A stretch of 64,000 bases of DNA. Origin: Solidesulfovibrio magneticus RS-1. Its GTDB lineage: Bacteria; Desulfobacterota; Desulfovibrionia; Desulfovibrionales; Desulfovibrionaceae. Position numbers and translations under genes: made by a program. Within the stretch, counting starts at the first letter, position 1. Every line of letters begins with the position of its first letter. Location of the stretch: the NCBI RefSeq assembly GCF_000010665.1, contig NC_012796.1, positions 1,426,001-1,490,000 of the forward strand. The letters run 5' to 3'. Shown piece after piece: positions 45,688 to 54,314 of this stretch. Below the pieces are notes generated by a model that worked only from the letters and a program-made list of their open reading frames with translations, was not told the DNA's origin and did no database searches.

Positions 45688-46927
45688 CGAAGTCTCCGGC
45701 CAGGGTTTGCTCGATCAGCCGGACCTGGGCCGGCAGGCAGATACGGCCCCGGTCGTAGCGGGTGGCGATGGTTTCCCGGGCCAGGGCGCGCAGGGGGGAA
45801 AGTTCCCGGCCCCAGGCCAGGGCTTCGGCTATTTGTTGAGCCAGGGCTTCGGCATCGAAAAAATCCACGAGCAGGCCGTTTAAGCCGTGGGCCACCACCT
45901 CGCGCACCGGTTCGGTGTCCGAGGCCACAAGCAGGCAGCCGGCGGCCATGGCTTCCAGGCACGACCAGGACAGCACGAAGGGATAGGTGAGGTAGACGTG
46001 GCAGGCCGACACGGCCAGGGCGGCCAGATAATCGGGATAGGCGAGCTTGCCCAAGAAATGGACCCGCCCCGGGTCCACCGGGCACTCGGCCAGGTAGCGT
46101 TCCCGGTAGGTCTGGCCGCCCGGCAGGCGCAGGCCGTAGCTCACGTCGTCGCCGCCGATGACGAGCACCCGGCAGTTCGGCCGTAGGCGCAGCAGGCGCG
46201 GCAGGGCGCGCATGAAGGTATGAAAGCCCCGGTAGGGCTCCAGGTCGCGGGCCACATAGGTGACCACTTCGTCGCCCGGGGCCAGGACGAGGCCGTGCTC
46301 GGGCAGACGCAGCCGGGCGGCCGGATCGGGGCGCACGACGGCCGTGTCCACGCCTTCGTGGATGATCTCGATTTTTCCGCGAAAGCCGGCCGGATAGCCC
46401 TGGCGTTGCCAGGCCGTGGGCGAAATCCCGCGATGGCAGGCCTCCAGGGCAAGGAGTCCGGCGGTTTTTTGCAGCCGCACCGTGGGCCATTGAAACTGGG
46501 CCAGGGGATACTCGGGATCAAAGGTGGCTTCGGCTCCCTCGGGGTCGTAGTGGTGCTCGCAGTAGCAGATATGGCGCGCTTCGGGAAAGATGTCCTTTAA
46601 AAACAGGGCTTCGCCCCAGCCGGGGTGGGCGTAGACCAGGTCCGGGACCAACCCGTCCCGGCACAGGTTGCGGGCCGTTTCCAGTACGGCCGCGCCGCGT
46701 CGAATCTGTTCTTCGAGGTTGCGGGCCAGGGCCTGGAGCTGGGGAGGGGCCTGGCCGATGTCGTGGTAGGGGGCATCGACGACGCCGGGCAGGGGAACTT
46801 GGCGGCCGGCCTCCCGGATGGCACACACGCGGGTGGCCGGTTGCCGTAATAAATGCTCGGCCAAGCTCTGGAACTGGGCTGGGAAGTCGCGGTGGACAAA
46901 CAGGATGGTGCGCTGGGGATTGGCCAT
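45674..46927 (-). CDS. Glycosyltransferase family 4
   Basis: The protein has 417 residues, GT-B fold. N-terminal FVHRDFPAQFQSLAEHL; a C-terminal domain with DLEPYRGFHTFMRALP, VLVIGGDDVSYG, VHFLGKL and YPFVLSWSCLEAMAAGCLLVASDTEPVREVV, which contains the family E-x7-E region. The pattern resembles retaining transferases that act on lipid- or protein-linked glycans. It is the first gene of a three-gene overlapping set. Confidence 0.92.
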   Translation of the reverse strand: MANPQRTILFVHRDFPAQFQSLAEHLLRQPATRVCAIREAGRQVPLPGVVDAPYHDIGQAPPQLQALARNLEEQIRRGAAVLETARNLCRDGLVPDLVYAHPGWGEALFLKDIFPEARHICYCEHHYDPEGAEATFDPEYPLAQFQWPTVRLQKTAGLLALEACHRGISPTAWQRQGYPAGFRGKIEIIHEGVDTAVVRPDPAARLRLPEHGLVLAPGDEVVTYVARDLEPYRGFHTFMRALPRLLRLRPNCRVLVIGGDDVSYGLRLPGGQTYRERYLAECPVDPGRVHFLGKLAYPDYLAALAVSACHVYLTYPFVLSWSCLEAMAAGCLLVASDTEPVREVVAHGLNGLLVDFFDAEALAQQIAEALAWGRELSPLRALARETIATRYDRGRICLPAQVRLIEQTLAGDFDADA

Positions 46928-47073
46928 GACGGGCCTTGTGCCCTGGCCGGGCCGGCGGGTTTGTCACCCGTTTTTGGGCGGGGCCGAGGATTGTGCCCGG
47001 CCCCGTCTGGGCTTGCCCGGCCGGGCATCCGCCTGGGGCGGAGTGCACGGTCGGACAGGGAGGGTTTCGCGTT

Positions 47074-48180
47074 CTAGACCTTGGGTTCCAGGATAACGGC
47101 CAGGGATTCCAGGGCGTCGCCGGGCACAGGGGAGCGCAGGAATTCGCCGTTGCGCGCGGCGGGCACGGGGCCGGCGCCCAGGAAGGTCCCGGCGTAGGCG
47201 ATGGTATAGCGTCCGGCCGCCTCGCCGCCAAGCTTGGCGGCAAAGCCGAGCATGGGCGCGCCGGTTCCCCGGGAACCGGTAAATTGGGGCGGACTCACCC
47301 AGGGCATGGGCTGCCCGTTGGGGCCGATGGCGGCGTATTGCAGATCCTGCAAGGCCACGCCTTCCACATAAAGGGCCACGGCTTCCAGGCGTCGTTTGGA
47401 GCCGGGCCGGCCGGCGCCCTGCCCGGGGTCGAAGGCCACGTCGCCTTCGCCTTCCAGGTGGCCGGCCATGCGCACCACCGGCATGGGGCCGGCGGGGGCG
47501 CTTGGCGGGGTAAACGTCCGAGGCGGTTGGGGCGCGGCCGCAGCCGGTTGGCCGAAGCCCGCAGCCGGTTGGCCGAAGCTCGGCGCGGGTTGGCCGAAGG
47601 CCGGCGCGGGTTGGGCAAATCCCGGCTGCGGCTGGGCAAAGCCCTGGGGGCCGCCGAAGGCGGGCATGGCCTGAGGCCGGCCGGGGTAGCCGCCAAACGC
47701 GGGCTGCCCGCCGTGGGGGGAATAGGATAGTCCGCCGACGCCAAAAGGCTGCACGGGTGGCTGCTGGGGCTGCATGGGCGGCTGCTGGGGCTGCATGGGC
47801 GGCTGCTGGGGCATCGTCGCCTGGGGTTGGGCCGGGTTATGGCGCTTGATGTCCATGCGAATGCCGGTGGTGGCGTATTCGCTTGGCCGGTAGGTGGTGA
47901 AAAGGAGCAGGCCGCCGGGCTGGGCCACGGTGAGGGCGACACTTTCGCCTGTCCTGGACAGCCAGGCCGAGTGGCCGTCGGGCGAGGCCAGGCGGCAGGT
48001 CCCGGCGCTGCCGGGCAGAACGTCGACGCGGATGCTGGGAAAGGTCGAGTTGGCCAGATTGACGGTGGGATGTTCCATGCCGCCGACGACGATGGTGTAT
48101 TCGCCGGGAGGAAACGGCGCCAAGGTGGCCTCGCTGGCCAGCATGGTCTCCAGGCGTTGGCTTTGTTGTTGTGCGTGCAT
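47074..48180 (-). CDS. Low-complexity Pro/Gln-rich protein of unknown function
   Basis: The protein has 368 residues and no signal peptide. Residues 1-115 are beta-rich. The middle (about 120-230) is low complexity: three QQPPMQP repeats and several FGQPAPA-type repeats, each encoded by 21-base units. The C-terminal 130 residues are beta-rich with GTGAPMLGFAAKL and GRYTIAYAGTFLGAG, weakly like clostridial hydrophobic-W repeats. The gene lies 21 bases downstream of an HlyD-type adaptor gene, so it could be a type I secretion substrate (inference). Confidence 0.65.
   Translation of the reverse strand: MHAQQQSQRLETMLASEATLAPFPPGEYTIVVGGMEHPTVNLANSTFPSIRVDVLPGSAGTCRLASPDGHSAWLSRTGESVALTVAQPGGLLLFTTYRPSEYATTGIRMDIKRHNPAQPQATMPQQPPMQPQQPPMQPQQPPVQPFGVGGLSYSPHGGQPAFGGYPGRPQAMPAFGGPQGFAQPQPGFAQPAPAFGQPAPSFGQPAAGFGQPAAAAPQPPRTFTPPSAPAGPMPVVRMAGHLEGEGDVAFDPGQGAGRPGSKRRLEAVALYVEGVALQDLQYAAIGPNGQPMPWVSPPQFTGSRGTGAPMLGFAAKLGGEAAGRYTIAYAGTFLGAGPVPAARNGEFLRSPVPGDALESLAVILEPKV
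47541..47645. repeat. In-gene tandem repeat (about 21-base units)
   Basis: About five degenerate 21-base units (GGTTGGCCGAAG core) encode the FGQPAPA-like heptads. The copy number is likely to vary between strains. Confidence 0.75.
47761..47813. repeat. In-gene tandem repeat (21-base units)
   Basis: Two full identical units beginning CTGCTGGGGCTGCATGGGCG and a partial third encode QQPPMQP heptads. The near-identity implies recent slippage or recombination. Confidence 0.85.
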
Positions 48181-48201
48181 TGGGGCTCCTTGTCGAGACG
48201 C

Positions 48202-49557
48202 TTAAGGTTCTCGGATGGATTCGCCGAAAACGCGGATCAGCGGCCAGGTGATGTAGGTGATGACGGTGCGGGAGCCGACCTTGATGTCGGCGGAAAGCGT
48301 CATGCCGGGCACCAGGCGGAAGTCCTTGGGCAGGCTGCGCATGTGTTCCATGCCGGTGATGCGGATGCGTCCCTCGTAGACGAGGCGGCGGCCGCTTGGT
48401 GTGTCGAGGTACTGGGCGTCTTCGGCGAGGGTGCGCAATTCACCGTCCAGGTAGCCGAACTTTTGGAAGGGATAGGTGTCGAGCTTGAGCGTGGCGATGT
48501 CGTTTGGGCGGATGTAACCGATGTCGTCGGTGCCGATGAAGACGGCGGCTTCCAGGGGGGAATCCAGCGGGACGAGAGCCATCATGGTTTCGCCGCTCTT
48601 GATGACCGTGCCGGGGTTGAAATTGACGATGTCCAAGACCACGGCGTCGCTGGGAGCGGCGATGACGGACAATTCGTGCAGACGTTTGGCTTTGGACGCG
48701 TCTTCCTGGAGGGTTTGGAGCGTCTTGCGGGCTTCGCTGAGTTGGTTGGCGACGACATTGCGCCAATTCTCGATAAAGCCTTCCTTTTCGGCCAGGGCCT
48801 GGGCCAGATTGTGGCGTTTGGCTTCCTGGGAACCCTTGAGTTGTTCCATGGAGACGTTGGTCTGGGCCAAGTGGTTTTCCGCCTCCAGCATGGACAGGCG
48901 GGAATCCGACCCCTGCTCGTAGACCTTCTTGCGCATGCCCACCAGTTCCTGGGCCACCTGCACCTGCTTGTCCATCTGGGTGTATTGGCGCTGGCCGGCC
49001 ACAATGCTCTGCTGCACTTCGGCGATCTTGGTGTTGATGCTGCGCAGCTTGGCCGTGAACTCTTCCAGGCGGCCGGCCAGCAATTTGACCTGGCTTTCGA
49101 CCTCCTGGGGCGTGGCCCCGGCTGGCGGCGACAGGGGCAGGCCGGAGAGTTCGCTCTCCAGACGGGCGATCAAGAGCTTTTGATAGGTTTCATCGACCTG
49201 GATGCGGGAAGCGTCGGCATTGGAAAAGGTGGGATCGAGGCGCATCAGGATATCGCCTTTCTTGACAACGGAACCCAGGCGGACGTTGATGGAGCGGATG
49301 ATGGAGTCCTGCAAGGGTGCGATAATGATGTTTTTTTCGGAGGAAACGATTTTCCCGGAAGTCGCGATGACCTTGTCCGTTTCCGCGAAGCAGGCCCAAA
49401 GCAGTAGAAAAGCCAAGAGGCCGAGAATGGAATGCAACACGAGCCTGGTTGCCCGTGGCAGCGGCGTGAGTTCCAGCTCTTCCGCGTCAGGATGAAATTC
49501 AATCACTTCCCGGGGAATGGGTACGGCATCTTTCTTGGGAAGAAATTTTTGTAACAT
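48202..49557 (-). CDS. HlyD-family type I secretion membrane fusion protein
   Basis: The protein has 451 residues. A cytoplasmic N-terminus (1-40), one membrane segment (about 41-58), a biotinyl-lipoyl-like strand set (60-110), a long coiled-coil hairpin (about 120-315) and the C-terminal beta domain with VVLDIVNFNPGTVIKSGETMMALVP and SADIKVGSRTVITYITWPLIRVFGESIREP. This is the adaptor between an inner-membrane ABC exporter and TolC. No ABC exporter or TolC gene is in the window. Confidence 0.93.
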   Translation of the reverse strand: MLQKFLPKKDAVPIPREVIEFHPDAEELELTPLPRATRLVLHSILGLLAFLLLWACFAETDKVIATSGKIVSSEKNIIIAPLQDSIIRSINVRLGSVVKKGDILMRLDPTFSNADASRIQVDETYQKLLIARLESELSGLPLSPPAGATPQEVESQVKLLAGRLEEFTAKLRSINTKIAEVQQSIVAGQRQYTQMDKQVQVAQELVGMRKKVYEQGSDSRLSMLEAENHLAQTNVSMEQLKGSQEAKRHNLAQALAEKEGFIENWRNVVANQLSEARKTLQTLQEDASKAKRLHELSVIAAPSDAVVLDIVNFNPGTVIKSGETMMALVPLDSPLEAAVFIGTDDIGYIRPNDIATLKLDTYPFQKFGYLDGELRTLAEDAQYLDTPSGRRLVYEGRIRITGMEHMRSLPKDFRLVPGMTLSADIKVGSRTVITYITWPLIRVFGESIREP

Positions 49558-49682
49558 AGATCCTGTGCGTAGGCTTGGTCGGCGTCGCCATCGGTAGACT
49601 GTGAATCAACCGCAGCCAGAGTCGGGCCAAAAAATGTCCGACTTGACGCTCCTTCATGGCCAAAACACGGTTGTATTGTCAA

Positions 49683-51662
49683 TCAGGTTGTAGGGATAGA
49701 CGCGGTAGCTGGCCGCCCCGTCCCAAGGTTGGCAATCTCCTGCAAGCGCCGCCGATAGGCTGTGCCGACGCTGTGTGGAGCGTGCCTGGCAGCGATGAGT
49801 TCGCGCCCGGCCAGGGCCCGACGTCGGGCCAGGGTCGGTTGGTTTGCCACCAGACGCATGTTTGCCGCCAGACTCTCCAGAGCCGGCTCCGCCCACAGAA
49901 GGCCTTCGCCGAAAGGATAGTCGCCCTGGCCGACCGGGACAAGGCGGTAGGCCACGGGAAAGCCGGTGTCCGGGGTCAGGAAGTCGGCGTTGCCGGAATG
50001 GGCCGTGGCGATGACCGGCCGGCCAAGAAGCATGGCCTCGGCCATGGTGCGGCCGAAGCCCTCGGCCCGGTGGGGGGAGACGTAGGCGTCGCAGGCGGCG
50101 AAAAGCCCCAGCGCCTCGCCCCGGTCCAGGGTTTCGGCCAGCACGGCGATGCGGCGGTCGGCGGCGGCCGCAGCCTGGAGCAGTTGCCACCTGGGGTCCT
50201 CGGGGCGGGCGCTCATGGTCTTGAGCACCAGCCCCACCGGTTCGCGTCCGGTGGGAAAGGCCTGGCGGAAGGCGTCGATGGCAGCTTGGGGGTTCTTGCG
50301 GGCCGGGTAGGAGTTCCAGTCGAAGACGTAGAGAAAAAGGAAGCGGTCCTCGGGCAGACCGAAACGCGCCCGGGGGACCGGGGTCAGGCGATCCACGGAC
50401 ACGGCCATGGGCGCCAGGAAGGTCGGCACGGGCGAGGAGGCGGCAAAGGCGTCGCGGGTATAGGTCGAGGACAACCAGAGTTCGTCCACCAGGCCGTAAG
50501 CGTCGGCCAGACAGGCCGGCCAGGCCGGCAGCTCCCAGGGCCAGTAGCCGATGTTGTGGCGTCCGGCGAAAAGCGCGTCGCCGTGCTCCAGCCACAGCCG
50601 GGCCGTGTCCAGGCCCGTGAGGCAAAAAACACTGACCGGATAGGGGAGTTCACTGACGAGACAGGCGTCGAGCCAAGCATCGGTCTGGCGTACGGCCGCG
50701 CCGGCCGGCACGTTGACCACGGCGAAGGGGACGTCGGCCGCAGCCAGGGATTGGGCGAACATGCGCGAATCCTCGCCGATGCCAAGCTCCCCCCGGGCGT
50801 AGCCGATGATGTTGACGCCAAAAACATGACGCGGCGGGCCTGAGCGCACCAGACAGACGGCAGGGGCGTTTTTCCGGCGCGGCGGGCCAGACTCCTCGGG
50901 CGCGGCGGGCCGGACAAGGGCCATGATGGCCGGACGATGCTCGGGCCTGGCCGGATCAAGGTTTTTCCGGGCGGCGTCATCGGCCGTCCAGGCCAGTACG
51001 GCCCGGCGGGACAGACCGCCCAGTTTCGGAGCCGGCGCGTCCAGGGGCAGGGGCGGCCGCCAGGCCAGGTCTCCAGAGTGCCCCATTTCGGCCGCGCCAT
51101 AGAGCACATACCAGGCGAGCAGACCCAGCGTGCCCTCGGGCGTGTCGGGATTGAAGGCTTCTCGAATATCGTGTCTGGCGGCCCAACACAGTCGGGCCAG
51201 GCGCGGCAGGGGCAAGCCGACCGGAGCCAGGGGCGGCGTGGTCGCCTCGTGGAGCCAGGCCTGCTGCCCCGGGGAGAGCAAGTCCCAAAGCGCCATCTCC
51301 GGCACGGCGCTGGAAAAAAACCAGGCCGTGAAGGCCGCGCGTCCGGCGGTGCTGTCGCGATTGAATGGGGCCGTCTCGCTGGCCCGGAAGCGCCAGACGA
51401 AATCCATAAGCCGCGTGATCGGCGGGCTGTCCGGCGTTTTTCCGGGGCACACGACCTCGTGCAGCAGCCGCTCCCGGTCGATGTCCACGTTGGCGGCGGC
51501 GGCGGGAAATGCTTCGTGCCCGCAGCACAGCCACCAGACGGCGAAATCGGTTTCCCCAGCTAGGCCGGCCAGGCGGAGATTGGCCCGGATGTCGTCGCGA
51601 AGGGTCCAGGCCAGGCGCAGCGGCGGGGGCAGGGCGAAGCCGGGGGCAGGGGAGGCGCACAT
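49683..51662 (-). CDS. Large glycosyltransferase (GT4-type C-terminal half)
   Basis: The protein has about 659 residues. The N-terminal 275 residues are an unrecognised helical region also seen in form only. From about 285 to 640 it is a GT-B domain with GVNIIGYARGELGIGEDSRMFA, a mid-domain SYPARKNPQAAIDAFRQAF and YVSPHRAEGFGRTMAEAMLLGRPVIATAHSGNADFL, with the family Glu residues. The ATG at 51662 is chosen; a TTG 36 bases upstream is the only longer option, and neither has a strong ribosome site. It probably glycosylates a surface polymer or protein. Confidence 0.85.
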   Translation of the reverse strand: MCASPAPGFALPPPLRLAWTLRDDIRANLRLAGLAGETDFAVWWLCCGHEAFPAAAANVDIDRERLLHEVVCPGKTPDSPPITRLMDFVWRFRASETAPFNRDSTAGRAAFTAWFFSSAVPEMALWDLLSPGQQAWLHEATTPPLAPVGLPLPRLARLCWAARHDIREAFNPDTPEGTLGLLAWYVLYGAAEMGHSGDLAWRPPLPLDAPAPKLGGLSRRAVLAWTADDAARKNLDPARPEHRPAIMALVRPAAPEESGPPRRKNAPAVCLVRSGPPRHVFGVNIIGYARGELGIGEDSRMFAQSLAAADVPFAVVNVPAGAAVRQTDAWLDACLVSELPYPVSVFCLTGLDTARLWLEHGDALFAGRHNIGYWPWELPAWPACLADAYGLVDELWLSSTYTRDAFAASSPVPTFLAPMAVSVDRLTPVPRARFGLPEDRFLFLYVFDWNSYPARKNPQAAIDAFRQAFPTGREPVGLVLKTMSARPEDPRWQLLQAAAAADRRIAVLAETLDRGEALGLFAACDAYVSPHRAEGFGRTMAEAMLLGRPVIATAHSGNADFLTPDTGFPVAYRLVPVGQGDYPFGEGLLWAEPALESLAANMRLVANQPTLARRRALAGRELIAARHAPHSVGTAYRRRLQEIANLGTGRPATASIPTT

Positions 51663-51855
51663 GGGCGGAAGTCTAGGCGAGGGCCGGGGGAGTGGCAAGC
51701 TTATGTCATGATTACGCCGTGACTGAGCTTTTTTTGGGAGCGCGCGTCACGTAATCGTCGCCAAAACGTCGGCCGGACGCGGCCAGCCCACGGCGGCGGC
51801 CAGGATAGAGCAGGGCGTTCGGCCAGCCGTGGCCGGGCCAACATCGAGGCAGCCC

Positions 51856-54297
51856 ATGCTCAGGACGTTTATGCAGTTTTCGCCGCGCTTCGAACAGCGT
51901 TTCATCCCCGAGGGGGCGGCCGCTCCCGTTGCCCAGGCCCCGCAACTGCTGCGGGGCAAACGCCGGACCCAGGTGGCCGGCCATATGGGCCTTGGCGGAG
52001 CCCTCGGGGTCATTCTGCTTGAAATACAGGATTTTTCACTCTTGCGACGACTCGTGCGCCCGGAGGTGGCCGAGGCCTTGGGCGAAGCCCTGGAGCGCGA
52101 AGTGCGGGCCGTGGCCGTGGCCCGATTGTCGGCGCTGCCGGTCTGTCTGGTCGAACGCCTGGACCCCGGCCGGGCGCTCCTCGTGGTCGGCGGCAACGGG
52201 GCGGCGCTGGACGCCCTGGAGCGTACCACGGCGGGACTGCGCCTGGAGGTTCGGGGCAGGCTTCGGGCCGAGGCCATGCGCTTGACCGGCCAGGAGATGG
52301 AGCTGCGCGGCGGTGCGGCCCTGGTGCTTGGCGGCGGCGTGGCCGGCCTGGACATGGCCCTGGCCTCGGCCCTGGCCGAGGCCTCCCGGCTGGCCCGTAG
52401 CGAGGCCGGCAAATGCGCCTCGCCCATGCAGCGCGAGTTCCGCGAGATCCTCGAACTCGGCCGGGTCCGGGCGGTCTACCAGCCCATCGTCAATCTGCGA
52501 AGCGGCACGGTGTTCGCCTGGGAGGCCCTGGCCCGGGGGCCGGCCGACAGCGTCTTTGCCTCGCCGGCCATGCTGTTCGATTTCGCCGAGGAATCCGCCT
52601 CGGTGTTCGCCCTGGAAAAGGCCTGTCGCGAGGCGGCCATCGGCGGGTTTTCGGCCCGCCAGGAAGGGGCCAGGCTTTTTTGCAACATCCATCCCCGCAC
52701 CATGCTCGACCCGGCCTTCACCCCGGGCGAGACCCGAAAGCTCCTGGACAAGTACGGCATGGAGCCGCGCGACGTGGTGCTGGAGATCACCGAACGCCAC
52801 AGCGTCAAGGACTTCAACCTCTTCCACCGCACCCTGGCCCATTACCGCGACGCCGGCTACGGCGTGGCCGTGGACGATGTGGGCACCGGCTATTCCGGCC
52901 TGGCCTCCATCGCCGAGATCAAGCCCGATTTCATGAAGATCGACATGTCCCTGGTGCGCGGCATCGACGCCAACCCGGTCAAGCGGGCGCTTTTGGAAAC
53001 CATGCTGGCCTTTGCCGAGAAAATCGGCTGCCGCATCGTGGCCGAGGGCATCGAGACCGAATCCGAGCTGGCCTGCCTCATCCGCCTGGGCGCGCATTTC
53101 GGCCAGGGCTATTTCCTCGGCCGGCCGGCCACGCCTCCGGCCACGCCGGCCGAGGATGTGCGCCTGGCCATCGTGTCCGGCTCCAACCAGGCCGTGGACG
53201 GCCTCAAGTGCGCCTCGCCCATAAGCGATCTGGCCGAACGGCCGAACCAGGTTCCCCACGACGCCCAGGTCGGCGAGGTCAAACGCTTTTTCGACGCCGA
53301 TGAAGCGGCCCAGGCCGTGGTGGTGGTGCGCGACGGCCGCCCCGAGGGCCTCATCATGAGCCACCACCTCGACCGACTGTTGAGTTCCCAGTATGGGCTG
53401 GCCCTGTTTTCCCGCCGCGACGTCAGCCGCATCATGGACCCCCAATGCCTGGCCGTGGAATGGGACACCCCCGTGGAAGTGGCCGCCCAGGCGGCCATGG
53501 CCCGGGACCGCGACAAGCTCTATGACCCCATCCTGGTCACCTGCCGGGGCCGGCTCTCGGGCATCGTGTCGGTGCAAAAAATCCTCGACGCCCTGGCTTG
53601 CGTCCAGGTCGAAATGGCCAAGGGGGCCAATCCGCTGACCGGGCTGCCCGGCAACGTGGCCATCGAGCGTGAGATCGCCCGGCGCGCCGTGGTCGGCACG
53701 CCCGCCTGCCTGGTCTACGTCGATCTGGACAACTTCAAGGTCTTCAACGACGTCTACGGCTTCCAGAACGGCGACAAGGCCATCCTCATGACCGCCCGTA
53801 TCCTGGCCGAAGCCCTGGCCTCCAAGGGCGGCGAGGACGATTTTCTGGGCCACGTCGGGGGCGACGACTTCGTGCTCTTGTGCTCCTGCGACACCGTGGA
53901 GCCGGTCTGCCGGGCGGCCATCGACGCCTTCGCCGCCGCTTCGCCGGCCCTCTACGGTCCCGAGGACCGGGAGCGCGGCTACATCGAAGGCCAGGGCCGA
54001 GACGGCCGATTGGGACGCTTTGGCCTGCTCACCGTCTCCATGGGCGTCATCGACTGCGCTTTTGCCGTGGCCGTCACCATGGACGAGCTCGGCCAGCGCG
54101 CGGCTGCCGTCAAGAAATTCGCCAAATCGCGTCAGGGCAACTCCCTGGTGCGTGACCGCCGCAACCCCCTGGGCCTGCCCGGCGACCCCAGCGAACGGCG
54201 TGTGGGTGGAGAGGGAGTGGGGGAGAAGGAGGAGAGGATGCCTCCGGCGGCTGGGGGCCTGAGGCCCCCAGCCCCCCCGAATGGAGATAGTATTTAA
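51856..54297 (+). CDS. Cyclic-di-GMP protein: degenerate GGDEF, EAL, CBS pair and GGDEF
   Basis: The protein has 813 residues, cytoplasmic. Residues 30-180 form a degenerate GGDEF-like fold without active-site residues. EAL domain (about 195-440): WEALAR, NIHP, EITE, DDVGTGYSGL, KIDMSL, AEGIE and QGYFLGRP, consistent with an active phosphodiesterase. A CBS pair (about 460-585) is a nucleotide-binding regulatory module. The C-terminal GGDEF (590-765) has VGGDDFVLL and may be active. The last 20 residues are encoded by a dispersed palindrome. GAGG lies seven bases before the ATG at 51856. Confidence 0.9.
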   Translation: MLRTFMQFSPRFEQRFIPEGAAAPVAQAPQLLRGKRRTQVAGHMGLGGALGVILLEIQDFSLLRRLVRPEVAEALGEALEREVRAVAVARLSALPVCLVERLDPGRALLVVGGNGAALDALERTTAGLRLEVRGRLRAEAMRLTGQEMELRGGAALVLGGGVAGLDMALASALAEASRLARSEAGKCASPMQREFREILELGRVRAVYQPIVNLRSGTVFAWEALARGPADSVFASPAMLFDFAEESASVFALEKACREAAIGGFSARQEGARLFCNIHPRTMLDPAFTPGETRKLLDKYGMEPRDVVLEITERHSVKDFNLFHRTLAHYRDAGYGVAVDDVGTGYSGLASIAEIKPDFMKIDMSLVRGIDANPVKRALLETMLAFAEKIGCRIVAEGIETESELACLIRLGAHFGQGYFLGRPATPPATPAEDVRLAIVSGSNQAVDGLKCASPISDLAERPNQVPHDAQVGEVKRFFDADEAAQAVVVVRDGRPEGLIMSHHLDRLLSSQYGLALFSRRDVSRIMDPQCLAVEWDTPVEVAAQAAMARDRDKLYDPILVTCRGRLSGIVSVQKILDALACVQVEMAKGANPLTGLPGNVAIEREIARRAVVGTPACLVYVDLDNFKVFNDVYGFQNGDKAILMTARILAEALASKGGEDDFLGHVGGDDFVLLCSCDTVEPVCRAAIDAFAAASPALYGPEDRERGYIEGQGRDGRLGRFGLLTVSMGVIDCAFAVAVTMDELGQRAAAVKKFAKSRQGNSLVRDRRNPLGLPGDPSERRVGGEGVGEKEERMPPAAGGLRPPAPPNGDSI
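54238..54278 (+). repeat. Dispersed GC-rich palindromic repeat, copy 7 (inside coding sequence)
   Basis: Core at 54251-54271 with arm CTGGGGGCCT: the outer base pair is changed on both sides (C to T, G to A) so the stem stays perfect. It lies within the last codons of the EAL/GGDEF gene and encodes MPPAAGGLRPPAPPN. It sits 37 bases from the convergent stop of the next gene. Confidence 0.9.
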
Positions 54298-54314
54298 GGG
54301 GGTTGGGGCGTGAG

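Noticed and set aside
51703-51730. Short stretch near AAGCTT resembling the lacZ-alpha start region of cloning vectors
   Set aside because: Only about 12 bases (CATGATTACGCC) match, the flanks differ, and the surrounding genes read as native DNA. Chance is the simplest explanation.
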